NCBI GenBank assembly: GCA_937949615.1
Contig: CALEDQ010000008.1
Location: 186,001-250,000, forward strand
Origin: an uncultured bacterium
Lineage (GTDB): Bacteria > Muiribacteriota > Ozemobacteria > Ozemobacterales > Ozemobacteraceae
Reading direction: 5' to 3'
DNA: 64,000 bases
This document shows positions 24,949 through 34,494 of the stretch, piece after piece; position 1 is the first letter of the stretch; each line of letters starts with the position of its first letter. Position numbers and translations under genes: made by a program. Below the pieces are notes generated by a model that ran no database searches, was not told the DNA's origin, and saw only the letters and a list, made by a program, of their open reading frames with translations.

Positions 24949-27900
24949 ATGGCCGGAGTATTCAAGAACCAGGCAGGCAAGGGCACCAGCACCGGAAAAA
25001 GGGCCGTTTTTGTTCCGATCATTATCGGGCTGTTTGCTCTGCTGCCGGTTTTTAACCAGACTCTGGTCTGGTTCGACCTGAAAATCAGCGATTTTCTCTT
25101 TTCTGCTCAACCGCTGTTGCAGCAGCTTACTGGCATAAATTCTGATTCACAACCGCCGGTTATCGTAATCAACAAGGATCAGACCTTCTTTCAACGTTTC
25201 GGGCGCGACCCCGATCGCGCTGACTTTGCCAGCCTGCTGCGTCTACTTGCCGATGAAGAAACCAGGGTCGCCGGCCTCGACTTTATCTACGACCAGCCCG
25301 CGACTGCCGAAAAAGACAGTGAACTCGCTGCCGCGCTGGCTTCATACTCCTGGCCATTTCTGGCCTCACACTATACCGGCCGTGGCGCGCACACATTTGA
25401 AAAACTGCAGTTCACCGATACCGGCGCCAGTCGGCCGCCAATGCCTTTGCCGCTATATCAACCACTTGCACGCCAGGCGGCGGGAACCGGCCTGATCAAT
25501 GTCGCTGCTGATCTCGACGCCACCGTGCGTTTCGCACCACTAGCCTTTCACCCCGCCGACAGCGAAGAATTTCTGCTCAGCCTGGGCGCTTCAGCCTGGG
25601 TCGCCTCTCTTTTCGACGCCAGCAGTAAAACAGTAGAGCATGCAATTAACAGCCGATTGCAGCAGACCTCGCCAGACCAGCTCAACCAGCAGCAACCCGA
25701 CCGTCTTCTGCTCAGCCTCATGGCCTCGGCTCCTTTCAGTTTCTCTTCAACCGGTCACACAGGTCTCGACCTCGCTATCCGCCGCCTGGAACTCAAACTG
25801 CTGGCACGACAGACGAGTCAGCTGCACCCTGAAATGTCAGACAGTCTGTTGCAGGCCGCAGCAACCATGCAGCTACCGGCCGGGGATACTCACACATGGT
25901 TGAAGATGCCAGCCGAGCCTTTACCGCTGATTGGCAACGACCAGCTGCCCTGCCTGCGCATACCCTTTCGCAAAGCCGTGCCCCCTTTTACCGGCGACTG
26001 TATAGAAACCATATCAATGGGCATGCTACTCGAAACCGATGCCGACCGAGAATCAACTCTGTTGAACCATCGCAATCTTCTGCAGCTCGAAGGCCCCGAG
26101 CTGCAACGAAGAGTCAGACTTGGCCAACCAGAAGCCGCCGCCGGCAGCTCGGTCTTTGCCGGTAAAGTTCAGTCGGTTGCCGGCAAACCGGTGGCAAATG
26201 CTGAAGTGTTGCTGCTCGATTTTGATTCAGGCTTCTGGAAACTTGGTAAAACCGATTCTGCCGGCCATTACCGTCTTACCGGCATACCGACAGGGAGCTG
26301 CACCCTTCAGATAACAGCCCACGACAGCTCTGGCTGGCAGCGCGGCACGATCAGAGCCGCCGCGACCGGCGAGCATACAAACCTGCCGATTCTCGTTCTT
26401 GCCGACACGACAGCCCCTGTCAAACTTGACTCCGGCAAGCTGCCGGCAGCCACGACAAAAATTGCCATATTTGGCGAACCTTTGCCAATGCTTATCTCTG
26501 ACAGCAAAGGCCGCCTGCCGATTGAAGCCCTGCCCGAAGGATTCAGTATTTCGGCTCTCGACGAGGAAAACAGCCTGAGTTTTGCGTCAGGTACCATCTG
26601 CGACACTGCCGGCAATCCAGCCCCTGAGCAGACGGTAGCCGTTCTCAGCCCTGAAAACAGCTGGACTCTGAGATTTCTGACTGAAATTTCCTGGCCGCCG
26701 ACAGCAACAAGTGGAGCAGTTCTGCTGCCGACCGCCCTCGATGCCAGAATTGCCGTTTTTGCGGTCACCGCCTCAGCGACTGCACAAAAAACTGTCGATC
26801 TCACGCTGTTGCCTGGCAACGAAGCTGATCTGGCAGCGTTACCACCTCTCTCACAGCTTGATAATACCAGTGTAACGCTCAGTTTTGATTACCCGGGCCT
26901 GCAACCTTTCAATCTCACGCTGCTCAGCGAATCCGGAACCATGATCACCTGTGAGAGCGATCAGACCGTGATCGTGGCTCCCGGGATATATCTGCTTCTT
27001 TATGAACATAACGGCGGCCGCGGCATCTTCAAAAACAATGCTATTAACCAAAAAACCGTATTCATTGGCAGTGCCCTGCCTTCTGACCAGGATTTTATCG
27101 TCACCCCCATCAACTTCATGGACAAAGCTTCGCCAAGACTGCCCGGCGTCAACCTGCACGCAAATCTCTTTGCCGCTCTGGCCGAAAACCGCTTTTTATA
27201 CCCGGTATTCTTTCATCACGACCGTCTGCCTGCCACATGGCCTCTGGCACAGACACTGCTGCTCCTGCCGGTGCTTCTGCTGATCAATCTGATCTTCATA
27301 CGCCACGGAGCCATCTGGGGCGGCCTCGCCACCGGCACCGTATTTACTGCCTGGTTTGCGGCCGGCACCCTGCTTTTTCTCAATCTGAGACTGCTGCCAA
27401 TGTTTTTTCCGGGTCTGCTGCTCGGCAGCTTTGGGGTGGTACGGGGCTATCTCGCCTGGGCAATCTCGCGCCGTCAGGAACAGGAAACCCGCCAGACCTT
27501 CGGCCGCTTCATATCATCGGCAGTCGTCGACGATATCCTCAAAAATCCTGATGCTGTCAAACCGGGTGGCGAAAAGAAAGAACTCACGGTAATCTTCACC
27601 GATCTGGCCGGGTTCACGACAATTTCAGAAAAACTCGCCCCCGAACAGCTGACCGAGCTGATGAACGAATATCTCGACGAGATGACACGCATTCTGTTTC
27701 AATACGGCGGCACCCTCGACAAATACATCGGTGACGCGATCATGGGCTTCTGGAACCACCCTGCCCCGCAGCCCGATCATCCCCAGCGCGCCGTTGAATG
27801 TGCCATCGCCATGCAGAAGAAGCTCGCCGAACTGCGCCGCAAGTGGCTGCAGCAGGGGCTACCGCGGGTCGAAGTCAGAGCCGGCATCAATACCGCCGTC

Positions 27901-28362
27901 TGCATGGTTGGCTTCATCGGCAGTGAAATTCAGATGAATTTTACCTGCCTCGGCGACGGGGTAAATCTGGCCTCACGCCTCGAAGGCGCGAACAAAGCTT
28001 ACGGCACCCTGATGATGATCGCCGATTCAGTGCACAATAGAATCGACCGCGGGCTTATCAGCACCAGATTTCTCGATTTTCTCGCGGTAAAAGGTAAAGA
28101 TCGCCCGGTCGAGGTCTTCGAGGTGCGTGGCTACCGCCGTGATGAAAGCGAACTGTGGCTGCAGGCTGAGGCGGCCTACAAAAACGGTATAAGCCTTTAT
28201 CTCGCCCGCGACTGGGAAAAAGCGATCGCCGCCTTTTCTACCGTGCTGCAGCTGCTGCCCGAAGACGGGCCTGCGCAGGTTTACATCGACCGTTGCGAAG
28301 AATTCAAGCAGCACCCGCCCCCCGAAAATTGGGACGGTCGCTACATTCTGAAAAGCAAATAG
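24949..28362 (+). CDS. CHASE2-domain membrane adenylate cyclase (class III)
   Basis: 1137 residues. A membrane helix (about 22-40) is followed by a CHASE2-type sensor (about 45-330, VIVINKDQTFF and VAGLDFIYD) and an inserted carboxypeptidase-regulatory/Ig-like region (about 401-470, then to about 690). Three membrane helices lie at about 765-835. The class III cyclase domain (about 879-1035) has FTDLAGFT with the first metal Asp, DKYIGDAIMGFW with the adenine-selecting Lys and second metal Asp, and LGDGVNLASRLE with the adenine-selecting Asp and transition-state Asn/Arg. It should make cAMP. A TPR-like tail (YLARDWEKAIAAF) ends the protein. The periplasmic part is about twice the usual CHASE2 size. 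Confidence 0.9.
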   Translation: MAGVFKNQAGKGTSTGKRAVFVPIIIGLFALLPVFNQTLVWFDLKISDFLFSAQPLLQQLTGINSDSQPPVIVINKDQTFFQRFGRDPDRADFASLLRLLADEETRVAGLDFIYDQPATAEKDSELAAALASYSWPFLASHYTGRGAHTFEKLQFTDTGASRPPMPLPLYQPLARQAAGTGLINVAADLDATVRFAPLAFHPADSEEFLLSLGASAWVASLFDASSKTVEHAINSRLQQTSPDQLNQQQPDRLLLSLMASAPFSFSSTGHTGLDLAIRRLELKLLARQTSQLHPEMSDSLLQAAATMQLPAGDTHTWLKMPAEPLPLIGNDQLPCLRIPFRKAVPPFTGDCIETISMGMLLETDADRESTLLNHRNLLQLEGPELQRRVRLGQPEAAAGSSVFAGKVQSVAGKPVANAEVLLLDFDSGFWKLGKTDSAGHYRLTGIPTGSCTLQITAHDSSGWQRGTIRAAATGEHTNLPILVLADTTAPVKLDSGKLPAATTKIAIFGEPLPMLISDSKGRLPIEALPEGFSISALDEENSLSFASGTICDTAGNPAPEQTVAVLSPENSWTLRFLTEISWPPTATSGAVLLPTALDARIAVFAVTASATAQKTVDLTLLPGNEADLAALPPLSQLDNTSVTLSFDYPGLQPFNLTLLSESGTMITCESDQTVIVAPGIYLLLYEHNGGRGIFKNNAINQKTVFIGSALPSDQDFIVTPINFMDKASPRLPGVNLHANLFAALAENRFLYPVFFHHDRLPATWPLAQTLLLLPVLLLINLIFIRHGAIWGGLATGTVFTAWFAAGTLLFLNLRLLPMFFPGLLLGSFGVVRGYLAWAISRRQEQETRQTFGRFISSAVVDDILKNPDAVKPGGEKKELTVIFTDLAGFTTISEKLAPEQLTELMNEYLDEMTRILFQYGGTLDKYIGDAIMGFWNHPAPQPDHPQRAVECAIAMQKKLAELRRKWLQQGLPRVEVRAGINTAVCMVGFIGSEIQMNFTCLGDGVNLASRLEGANKAYGTLMMIADSVHNRIDRGLISTRFLDFLAVKGKDRPVEVFEVRGYRRDESELWLQAEAAYKNGISLYLARDWEKAIAAFSTVLQLLPEDGPAQVYIDRCEEFKQHPPPENWDGRYILKSK

Positions 28363-28523
28363 TCATTCAGGCTGCATTTGTTACCAACAATACCGCCTGC
28401 GAATGTCGCCCGGCAGATCTCTTTTCTAAACCAGAGTTTCTCAGCCTGACAAGGCGGAGTCACACACTTTTTTTATGTAACACTGCGACAAAAAGCTGGC
28501 CAATCACGATCTGAATTCATCGA

Positions 28524-28529
28524 TATAAT
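28524..28529 (+). promoter_or_regulatory. Candidate -10 element before the TPR/pseudopilin genes
   Basis: A perfect TATAAT in an AT-rich part of the 275-base gap between the cyclase and the TPR gene, about 109 bases before the start at 28638. No convincing -35 is placed at 16-18 bases. Confidence 0.3.
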
Positions 28530-28637
28530 TAATTTCAGCCGAGAGCCAACTTGCACAGATGTCATATGCCTGATAAAATCAGGGGGTACACTTTTACGCA
28601 GAGAAAAAAACCGAGCTTAAACGATCAAGGATCTGCC

Positions 28638-30089
28638 ATGTTGAACCAGTTTTTGTCACGAATCAGAAAATTTCTGCCGGCTGCCCTGATAGCAGCTTCT
28701 TTACCGATAATGGCAAGCGGCTCCAATGTTGCCGGCACCATTCAAAAAGTCCAGGAACTTCTTAAACAGAAAGATTACCAGACCGCCAAAACCCTGATTG
28801 CCAGGAGTCTTAAAAGCAACCAGGATTCATGGCAGCTCTGGATGTCGCTTGGCTATGTCTATGAAGCCAGCCAGGAATACGACAAAGCTCTGGCAGCCTT
28901 TATGCAGGCATCTGAACTTAAAACCGGCATCGATGGCCTCGAAGCCAAAATAACCCGCCTGCAGGAACTCACAAAAAACCAGGCGCCAAAACAGCCAGAA
29001 CCTGAAACGCCAGCCCAGAAGGCAGCCGGGCTGATGGCACAGGCCCACAAACTCTTCGACCAGGGCCGAACTCTCGAAGCCGGCCGACTGTTTGTCGAAG
29101 CTGTCGAAATCGACCGCAGCCTGCTTGCCAGAGACATCGACCTGATCGAAAAATGCCTCGTTTCATTCAAAAAGAACACTGACGAACCCGAGAATCAGTT
29201 TTATCTCGGGGCCTTCTTTTTCTACGCCGGGCAGTACACCTCATCTGAAGCGGTTTTAAAAGTGTTTGTCGAAAAATACCATGCCAGTGACAAGCTGGAC
29301 ATTGCTCAGCGCCTGCTCAAAGAAAGCCGCGAAATCATCGCGCAGGCGGTTGCCGCAAATCTCGCCGCTACCAGAGCTGAAGCCGAGGCAAAAACAGCCA
29401 TGGAAAACGCCAAAAAAGCTTCAGCCACGGCCAGGCTCGCTACAGAAACAGCCAAAAATCCCGGCAAAGACAAACAGCCTGAGATCATTCCAGACTTTTC
29501 CCAGGAACAGAACCAGCAGAACATTGAACAAAACCTCAATAGCGAACACCCGGCACTTGTTTATGCCCGCAAAAAAGCACTCTCTCTGCTCGAAGAATAC
29601 GAGCATGAAACTGACGAAGAAAAAAAAGCCGGCCTGATCTGGAGTATCGGCCTTCTGCGCCTGCCGATTCCTGAAGTGATGAACAGCTTCAACGGGTTTC
29701 TTGCCTCTGATAACGTCGACACCATCTTCGCCACTCTCGAAGCCCTCGAAAAAATAGATCAGCCCGGCGCGACAATGTGCCTGCAGCAGCTTTACAAGCT
29801 GCTCGGCAACGACGATTTCAGAGTCGTTTACCGCACGATCAAGGCTTTTGGCCGGCTGCCCATGAGTGCCGACCGGGTAGTGCCCCGCATTTTCAAGATC
29901 TACGCCGAAGAAAAAATGCCGGCCCGCCGTATGCTGATCGAAAATACCGTTAAAGCTTATGGCAACGAGGCGGTCACCGTTCTCGACGCCATGCTCAAAG
30001 AGGCACAACGCTCGAATAAAAGACCGATCGCTGAGCTCCTCAGCGCCATAACCGGCGAAGAGATCGAATCTCTGATCAACAAGAGCTGA
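28638..30089 (+). CDS. Exported TPR and HEAT-like repeat protein
   Basis: About 483 residues. ATG 28638 has AAGG 7 bases upstream and gives a clear signal peptide (residues 1-28, AALIAASLPIMASG); the in-frame ATG at 28551 would bury it. Residues about 30-110 and 130-220 are TPR-like (KDYQTAKTLIARSL, SLGYVYEASQEYDKALAAF). A charged Ala/Glu/Lys segment with disorder follows (about 235-300), then HEAT-like helices (about 305-483, VDTIFATLEALEKI, DFRVVYRTIKAFGRL). Its place directly upstream of three pseudopilin genes suggests an assembly or scaffolding role for that apparatus. This is context, not proof. Confidence 0.77.
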   Translation: MLNQFLSRIRKFLPAALIAASLPIMASGSNVAGTIQKVQELLKQKDYQTAKTLIARSLKSNQDSWQLWMSLGYVYEASQEYDKALAAFMQASELKTGIDGLEAKITRLQELTKNQAPKQPEPETPAQKAAGLMAQAHKLFDQGRTLEAGRLFVEAVEIDRSLLARDIDLIEKCLVSFKKNTDEPENQFYLGAFFFYAGQYTSSEAVLKVFVEKYHASDKLDIAQRLLKESREIIAQAVAANLAATRAEAEAKTAMENAKKASATARLATETAKNPGKDKQPEIIPDFSQEQNQQNIEQNLNSEHPALVYARKKALSLLEEYEHETDEEKKAGLIWSIGLLRLPIPEVMNSFNGFLASDNVDTIFATLEALEKIDQPGATMCLQQLYKLLGNDDFRVVYRTIKAFGRLPMSADRVVPRIFKIYAEEKMPARRMLIENTVKAYGNEAVTVLDAMLKEAQRSNKRPIAELLSAITGEEIESLINKS

Positions 30090-30100
30090 ATGCAATAATC

Positions 30101-30790
30101 ATGCAAAACCATAATTGCCGCCACCTATCTGTCTGTAATTGTCGACAAACTGCAAGGACCGGGGTTACCCTGGTCGAAATCATGGTCGCCGCCGGCGTTC
30201 TTGCCCTGCTGCTGCTGATCGGCTTCAAAGTCTTCACCGGCTTTTCAAACTCATTTCAGAAAGGCAGCTGGGCCCTGAATACCCAGAACAAGCTGCGCAA
30301 TGCCCTGACCTTTGTGCGCGAAGAAATGCAGAAGGCCACGGCAATGACAGTTGTAAGCCTGAGCGGCACCACCGTTACCGAAGCAAACTACGAATTCCTG
30401 CTCAACAGTAATGACACCTTGACCGGCAATGCCACAATTGCAAAATGGGCAATCTGCATGCCCTACGTCGCCAGCGATCCAGACAGCCCTGGCGCCACCT
30501 TCAGATGCGAACTGTCGCTCGCCGATGGCGCTCTGATCTACAAAAAAACGCTAGAAGACGGTTCCGATCCGAAAAGCAAAGAAAAGCTCTACTCAGGCTA
30601 CAAAATCATCGACAATGTTTCCGAAATCAAACTGGCACTCGAGCCATTCGACCCCGACAACAACACCGCCGGCAGCCTGGTTTCGCTCAATATCAAAGTC
30701 GTGCACCCCGACAGCAACGCCCACCCTGATGCGCACGTAACCGCTCAGACCGGCGCCAAGGTCGAAGTAACCGTTAAGAGAGAACTATGA
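30101..30790 (+). CDS. Type IV pseudopilin, PilW/GspJ-like
   Basis: 229 residues. A class III prepilin leader is clear: a basic N-terminal stretch, then RTG^VTLVEIMVAAGVLALLL with the conserved Glu at +5 of the mature protein and a hydrophobic helix. Processing should be by the prepilin peptidase after Gly. The size and Cys-containing C-terminal globular part suit a minor pilin of the PilW/GspJ type. No strong ribosome site precedes the ATG. Its stop overlaps the next pseudopilin gene (ATGA). No pilus motor, secretin or peptidase gene is in the window, so it must work with a machine encoded elsewhere. Confidence 0.85.
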   Translation: MQNHNCRHLSVCNCRQTARTGVTLVEIMVAAGVLALLLLIGFKVFTGFSNSFQKGSWALNTQNKLRNALTFVREEMQKATAMTVVSLSGTTVTEANYEFLLNSNDTLTGNATIAKWAICMPYVASDPDSPGATFRCELSLADGALIYKKTLEDGSDPKSKEKLYSGYKIIDNVSEIKLALEPFDPDNNTAGSLVSLNIKVVHPDSNAHPDAHVTAQTGAKVEVTVKREL

Positions 30791-31350
30791 CCGATCAAAA
30801 GCGCAAAGGCATCACGCTCACCGAAATCATGCTGGCCGTGGCCATACTCGGCTTCATCATTCTGCCGATTTTCGGGCTGCTGAATTATACCAACCGTGGT
30901 ACCCGCGAACAGGACGCCGAAGGCATCGCTGCCAACCTCGCAAAAGAAGAGATGAACCGCCTGATGTTCGTCATCAGCCGCGACAACCTTCTTTCAGGGG
31001 CCGGTTCGGCGCAGGCCTGGTCTTTTGGCGCCGATTATGAGGTCAAGGGCAACAAATTCACCGGCGAATATACGGTTTTTCCGTTCAACAACACCGAACT
31101 CGCATTCACCATACCGGCATTCAAATTTCATGACCCGATGGGCTGTAACAACGGTATAGAAGCCAACGCCGCCGGTGCCCTCGAAGCTCCGAAAACTATG
31201 ACGCTGGCAGAAGTCTACCCAGACTCGGCCGACAAATGCCGCCTCGCCGACATCCGCCTCGTCGTGCGCTGGCGCCTGCCCAGCGGCGAATACAATGATA
31301 TCAGCCAGCTGCAACTGCTGGCCAGGAGGGCCTTTCTTGACAAGGAATAA
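30787..31350 (+). CDS. Type IV pseudopilin, PilV/GspI-like
   Basis: 187 residues, coupled to the previous gene by ATGA. The leader is short and basic (MTDQKRKG) and is followed by ITLTEIMLAVAILGFIILPI, a textbook prepilin helix with Glu at +5 after the cleaved Gly. The C-terminal domain is small with two Cys residues (GCNNGI, DKCRLA) that could form a disulfide. Order PilW-like, PilV-like, PilX-like matches minor pilin operons that prime type IV pili or type II secretion pseudopili. Confidence 0.86.
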   Translation: MTDQKRKGITLTEIMLAVAILGFIILPIFGLLNYTNRGTREQDAEGIAANLAKEEMNRLMFVISRDNLLSGAGSAQAWSFGADYEVKGNKFTGEYTVFPFNNTELAFTIPAFKFHDPMGCNNGIEANAAGALEAPKTMTLAEVYPDSADKCRLADIRLVVRWRLPSGEYNDISQLQLLARRAFLDKE

Positions 31351-31897
31351 ACAAAACAGAACCGGGCTGGCGCTGCCGCTGGTGTTGACCTTCGTCGTCT
31401 GCATCATGGTCTTTGCCTCGGCCCTGGTTTATTTTCGCAAGGAATCGAAACAGCAGAACCTGTCGAACCTGCATTTTCTCCAGGCAAACTTCATGGCCCA
31501 GTCGGCAATTCAGATGATGCTGCTCAAACTGAGCGCCTTTCCGCAGGAAGCGTGTGATGCCGGCGTGCTGTCACTCGGTTATTGCCCGTTCCGCGGCATC
31601 ATTGCCGGCAGCAACCTCACCGCCGCCGGCAGCGGCAACCCACAGGCCCTCAAAGAATTCTTTTCCGACTGCAATACGACGAAGTTTCCATGGAAAGTCA
31701 CCAGTGTCGATTCGAGCACCGGCAAATTTGCGGTAACCGATTTCAAGGTCATCAGCGCGTTCACCAACCCGGGTGAACGGCAACTGGTGATTTCGGCTCA
31801 GATAAAGGCTCTCGGCGAAGCCACTCTCAATCGTGGCAAAATGGAAACCCGCAAGGAAGAAATGACCAAGACCGTTAAACTGACCAGGGAAAACTGA
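31337..31897 (+). CDS. PilX/GspK-like minor pilin-type protein
   Basis: About 186 residues from TTG 31337, chosen because AGGAGG sits 7 bases upstream; it overlaps the previous gene by 14 bases. The N-terminus is basic then RTGLALPLVLTFVVCIMVFA, a single hydrophobic helix like PilX/GspK proteins, which lack the strict +5 Glu (here Pro/Leu). The soluble part has Cys residues (EACDAGVLSLGYC, SDCNTTKF). The stop shares a base with a following ATG at 31897. Likely the tip-complex member of the pseudopilin set. Confidence 0.75.
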   Translation: MTRNKQNRTGLALPLVLTFVVCIMVFASALVYFRKESKQQNLSNLHFLQANFMAQSAIQMMLLKLSAFPQEACDAGVLSLGYCPFRGIIAGSNLTAAGSGNPQALKEFFSDCNTTKFPWKVTSVDSSTGKFAVTDFKVISAFTNPGERQLVISAQIKALGEATLNRGKMETRKEEMTKTVKLTREN

Positions 31898-31914
31898 TGT
31901 ACCAGGGAGGAAAT

Positions 31915-34494
31915 ATGTTGCGAAAACAAATCTTTGCGGCGATCGTTATGATTGCCATGACGGTGCCGGCCCTGCTGGCCTGCTCGCTGCCTGCCGAGCC
32001 ATGCGCGGCAATCGTGCCGATAAATGCTGCCGCAAATGGAATGAAACTGGTTCAAGACGGCAACACCTTCTTTTATGTGGTTCCGCAGGGCACCTCGGCA
32101 CAGTTCAAGGTCGTCTGGGACCCGGCCGCCCACAATACCGGCGGCGCCCTTGAAAAAGACAAATACGAGTGGTGCACCAAAGCCGGCATCGCTTTCGAAA
32201 GCGGCACCGATTCACCAAACGGCTACGGCTATTTCCCGATTCAGGCGATGGCAGACTTTTTCACCGTGCAGGGCAACCGCGGCAGCATTCAGGAAGCATT
32301 CGCGCGCGAAACCGGCATGTCGACCGGCAACAGCTTTCTGCCCTCAATTGGCGGCGCTTATATGATTTTTTCAGGGTTCGTCAAAGCCGGGCAGCAGGGC
32401 AAGCTGACCACGCTCGGCGGCACTTCGAACGAATACCCAGATACCGGCGTGGCAAAGATAGTTTCCATGTCTGATACGCCCGTAACCAGCGCCATTGATA
32501 ATAATTTTCCGAATATTGGCTGGATGACGCAACAGATACCGATTACTGCCGACGCGCCACCCGAAACGCTTACCGTCTACCGCAAGGGTGACGAAGCCTG
32601 CGTCATCAGCGCCGAGGGTCTGCTGATCGAAGAACTCGAAATGAAAATAACCGATCTGCAGCCCACCGATTACAAGGCATTTATCAGAACCGGCAACCCC
32701 GGCGCCGACATCGAAGTGCAGTCAAACCCTGCTATCGTCTGGAGCGCAACCGGCGAAGACGGCACCCCCGGGCCCGACTTTCAGGTCACCTTCAATACCC
32801 CGAGTTTTAACGGCAACCCCGATGAATCGCGCATTCAGCTGAAAGTCTGGTCACCGGGCGCCGGTTACGAAGTCAGCAACATGTTCTGGGCCTGGAAAGA
32901 AGCGGTTTACAAAAAGTCATCGAAACGTGTCGTCACCCAGCCCGAAGTTCGCAATGCCAGCGGCGTCGTCGTCGTGCCGGAAAAGGCCGAAATCCGCGAA
33001 GTCTGGTTGCCCGATGGCAATCGCATGTGCAGCGAAGAAGTGATGATCAAACTGGTAAAACCGGCAACCGAAGCCGGCTCTACCGACTTCATCGTCTACG
33101 ATAACAAAAGCCCGATCGCTTCAGACTTCAAGATCACTGCCGCCGATAAATTATTTCAGCCCACCGGCCCGACCACTTTCGATTTTAAAATGAAACTGCT
33201 CGATACCAACCCGTTCATCGACAAGGCATTTTCGACACAGATCGGCGATGTCGCACTTGCCCAGAGTGCCGACCGCCTCGATCTGCAGGTTTACTACACC
33301 TACCCTCTGTATGAATACAGCGCCGCAGCCTGCCAGAACATCAGCCAGCTGAAGTCGGAAAACGTCGGCCTCGCTGACCTCGACAACACCGAGGGCAAGC
33401 CCAGCTTCAAAAGCTTCAGGCACGAAACCCGCTGGGCCTGGAAAAAAGCCGAAGTTACCGGTCTCAGTATCGGTGCCGCAAATCAGATTAACGGTTCTAC
33501 CGGCAAAAAGGCCGGTGCCACCACTGAAATCAGCGGCAAACTGACCATCAAACAGCCCCGTCCCTGGCACGAATGCAACGAAGGATCGGGCAAAAGCTCA
33601 CCCGAACCAATTTTCAAGGTTATCGCCATCAGTAAAGATTCTGCCGGCAACGCTATCGAGCAACACGAAGCGGTTAAGAATGCTGTCGGTGAGAGCAAAA
33701 TCGCCGAAACGGCCAATCCTGATGCCGGCTCGACCGAATTTGCCTTCAATCCGGCCGATGGCGCCAAACTCAACCCGGGCGAACTGCCCGATCAGGTCAG
33801 TGCCGACGGTATCGATAAATCACGCTGGGGCAATGTCGAACAGCTAAAGGTCAAAGACGAAATTGGCCCCGAAATTCAGGTAATCGTCTTCGATACCCGC
33901 ACCAACCGCTGCCATATCTATGGCACAAAAAAGAACGTCGCGGCCGGTTTCTCTGAATTCGGTGCCGCCGGCCTCAAAGAAGATTATTCAACCGGTGATG
34001 TGCCCTATCTCGGCAAAGAAAGCGAAATCACCGCTGCCCATCGGCTGACCGATCTTGGCGATATAAATGCGCTGTTCGATCGCTATCTGCAGGGCCCCGA
34101 AGCGGTTTCGACCCTGACCGACGACAGCCAGAAAGGTTTTGTCTGCCAGCAGAACAACCGCCTGGTCTTCTACATCAGGGCATTAGACAACATCAACGGC
34201 TACAAGCCCGACAAATCGTTCGGCATTCAGTCACTCGCCTACGAGCTGACCGACAAAGCGGGCGTCGTGAAAAACGCCTCGATTTCGCCAACTGCAATGC
34301 TCGACCCGATCGAATATGTATTCAGGTTCGAAAATGTCGATGACAGCGGCGCCATCAACCCGGAATATTCGCTCAAGGTCACTGCCGCCGATCAGTCAGG
34401 CAATCAGCGCGAATTCAAACTCGCGATTGCGGTCATGGGCCGCAAACTCGATATCAGAACGCTTGAAGAACGCCGTAACCGCGTCGACGATTAA
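31915..34494 (+). CDS. Large exported protein, probable lipoprotein, in PilY1 position
   Basis: About 859 residues from ATG 31915, preceded by GGGAGG; an in-frame ATG at 31897 overlaps the previous stop but has no such site. The leader MLRKQIFAAIVMIAMTVP ends ALLAC, a possible lipobox with Cys at 23 (Leu at -2 is not ideal, so simple secretion is possible). The rest is beta-rich with many Thr/Asn/Gly and repeated phrases like NPGADIEV and ADQSGN, suggesting Ig-like extracellular domains. No family recognised. Minor pilin operons often end in a large tip adhesin (PilY1); this protein occupies that place but I see no PilY1 motif. Confidence 0.72.
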   Translation: MLRKQIFAAIVMIAMTVPALLACSLPAEPCAAIVPINAAANGMKLVQDGNTFFYVVPQGTSAQFKVVWDPAAHNTGGALEKDKYEWCTKAGIAFESGTDSPNGYGYFPIQAMADFFTVQGNRGSIQEAFARETGMSTGNSFLPSIGGAYMIFSGFVKAGQQGKLTTLGGTSNEYPDTGVAKIVSMSDTPVTSAIDNNFPNIGWMTQQIPITADAPPETLTVYRKGDEACVISAEGLLIEELEMKITDLQPTDYKAFIRTGNPGADIEVQSNPAIVWSATGEDGTPGPDFQVTFNTPSFNGNPDESRIQLKVWSPGAGYEVSNMFWAWKEAVYKKSSKRVVTQPEVRNASGVVVVPEKAEIREVWLPDGNRMCSEEVMIKLVKPATEAGSTDFIVYDNKSPIASDFKITAADKLFQPTGPTTFDFKMKLLDTNPFIDKAFSTQIGDVALAQSADRLDLQVYYTYPLYEYSAAACQNISQLKSENVGLADLDNTEGKPSFKSFRHETRWAWKKAEVTGLSIGAANQINGSTGKKAGATTEISGKLTIKQPRPWHECNEGSGKSSPEPIFKVIAISKDSAGNAIEQHEAVKNAVGESKIAETANPDAGSTEFAFNPADGAKLNPGELPDQVSADGIDKSRWGNVEQLKVKDEIGPEIQVIVFDTRTNRCHIYGTKKNVAAGFSEFGAAGLKEDYSTGDVPYLGKESEITAAHRLTDLGDINALFDRYLQGPEAVSTLTDDSQKGFVCQQNNRLVFYIRALDNINGYKPDKSFGIQSLAYELTDKAGVVKNASISPTAMLDPIEYVFRFENVDDSGAINPEYSLKVTAADQSGNQREFKLAIAVMGRKLDIRTLEERRNRVDD

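Noticed and set aside
28551..28637. Upstream start for the TPR/HEAT protein
   Set aside because: It would place 29 hydrophilic residues before a clear signal peptide.
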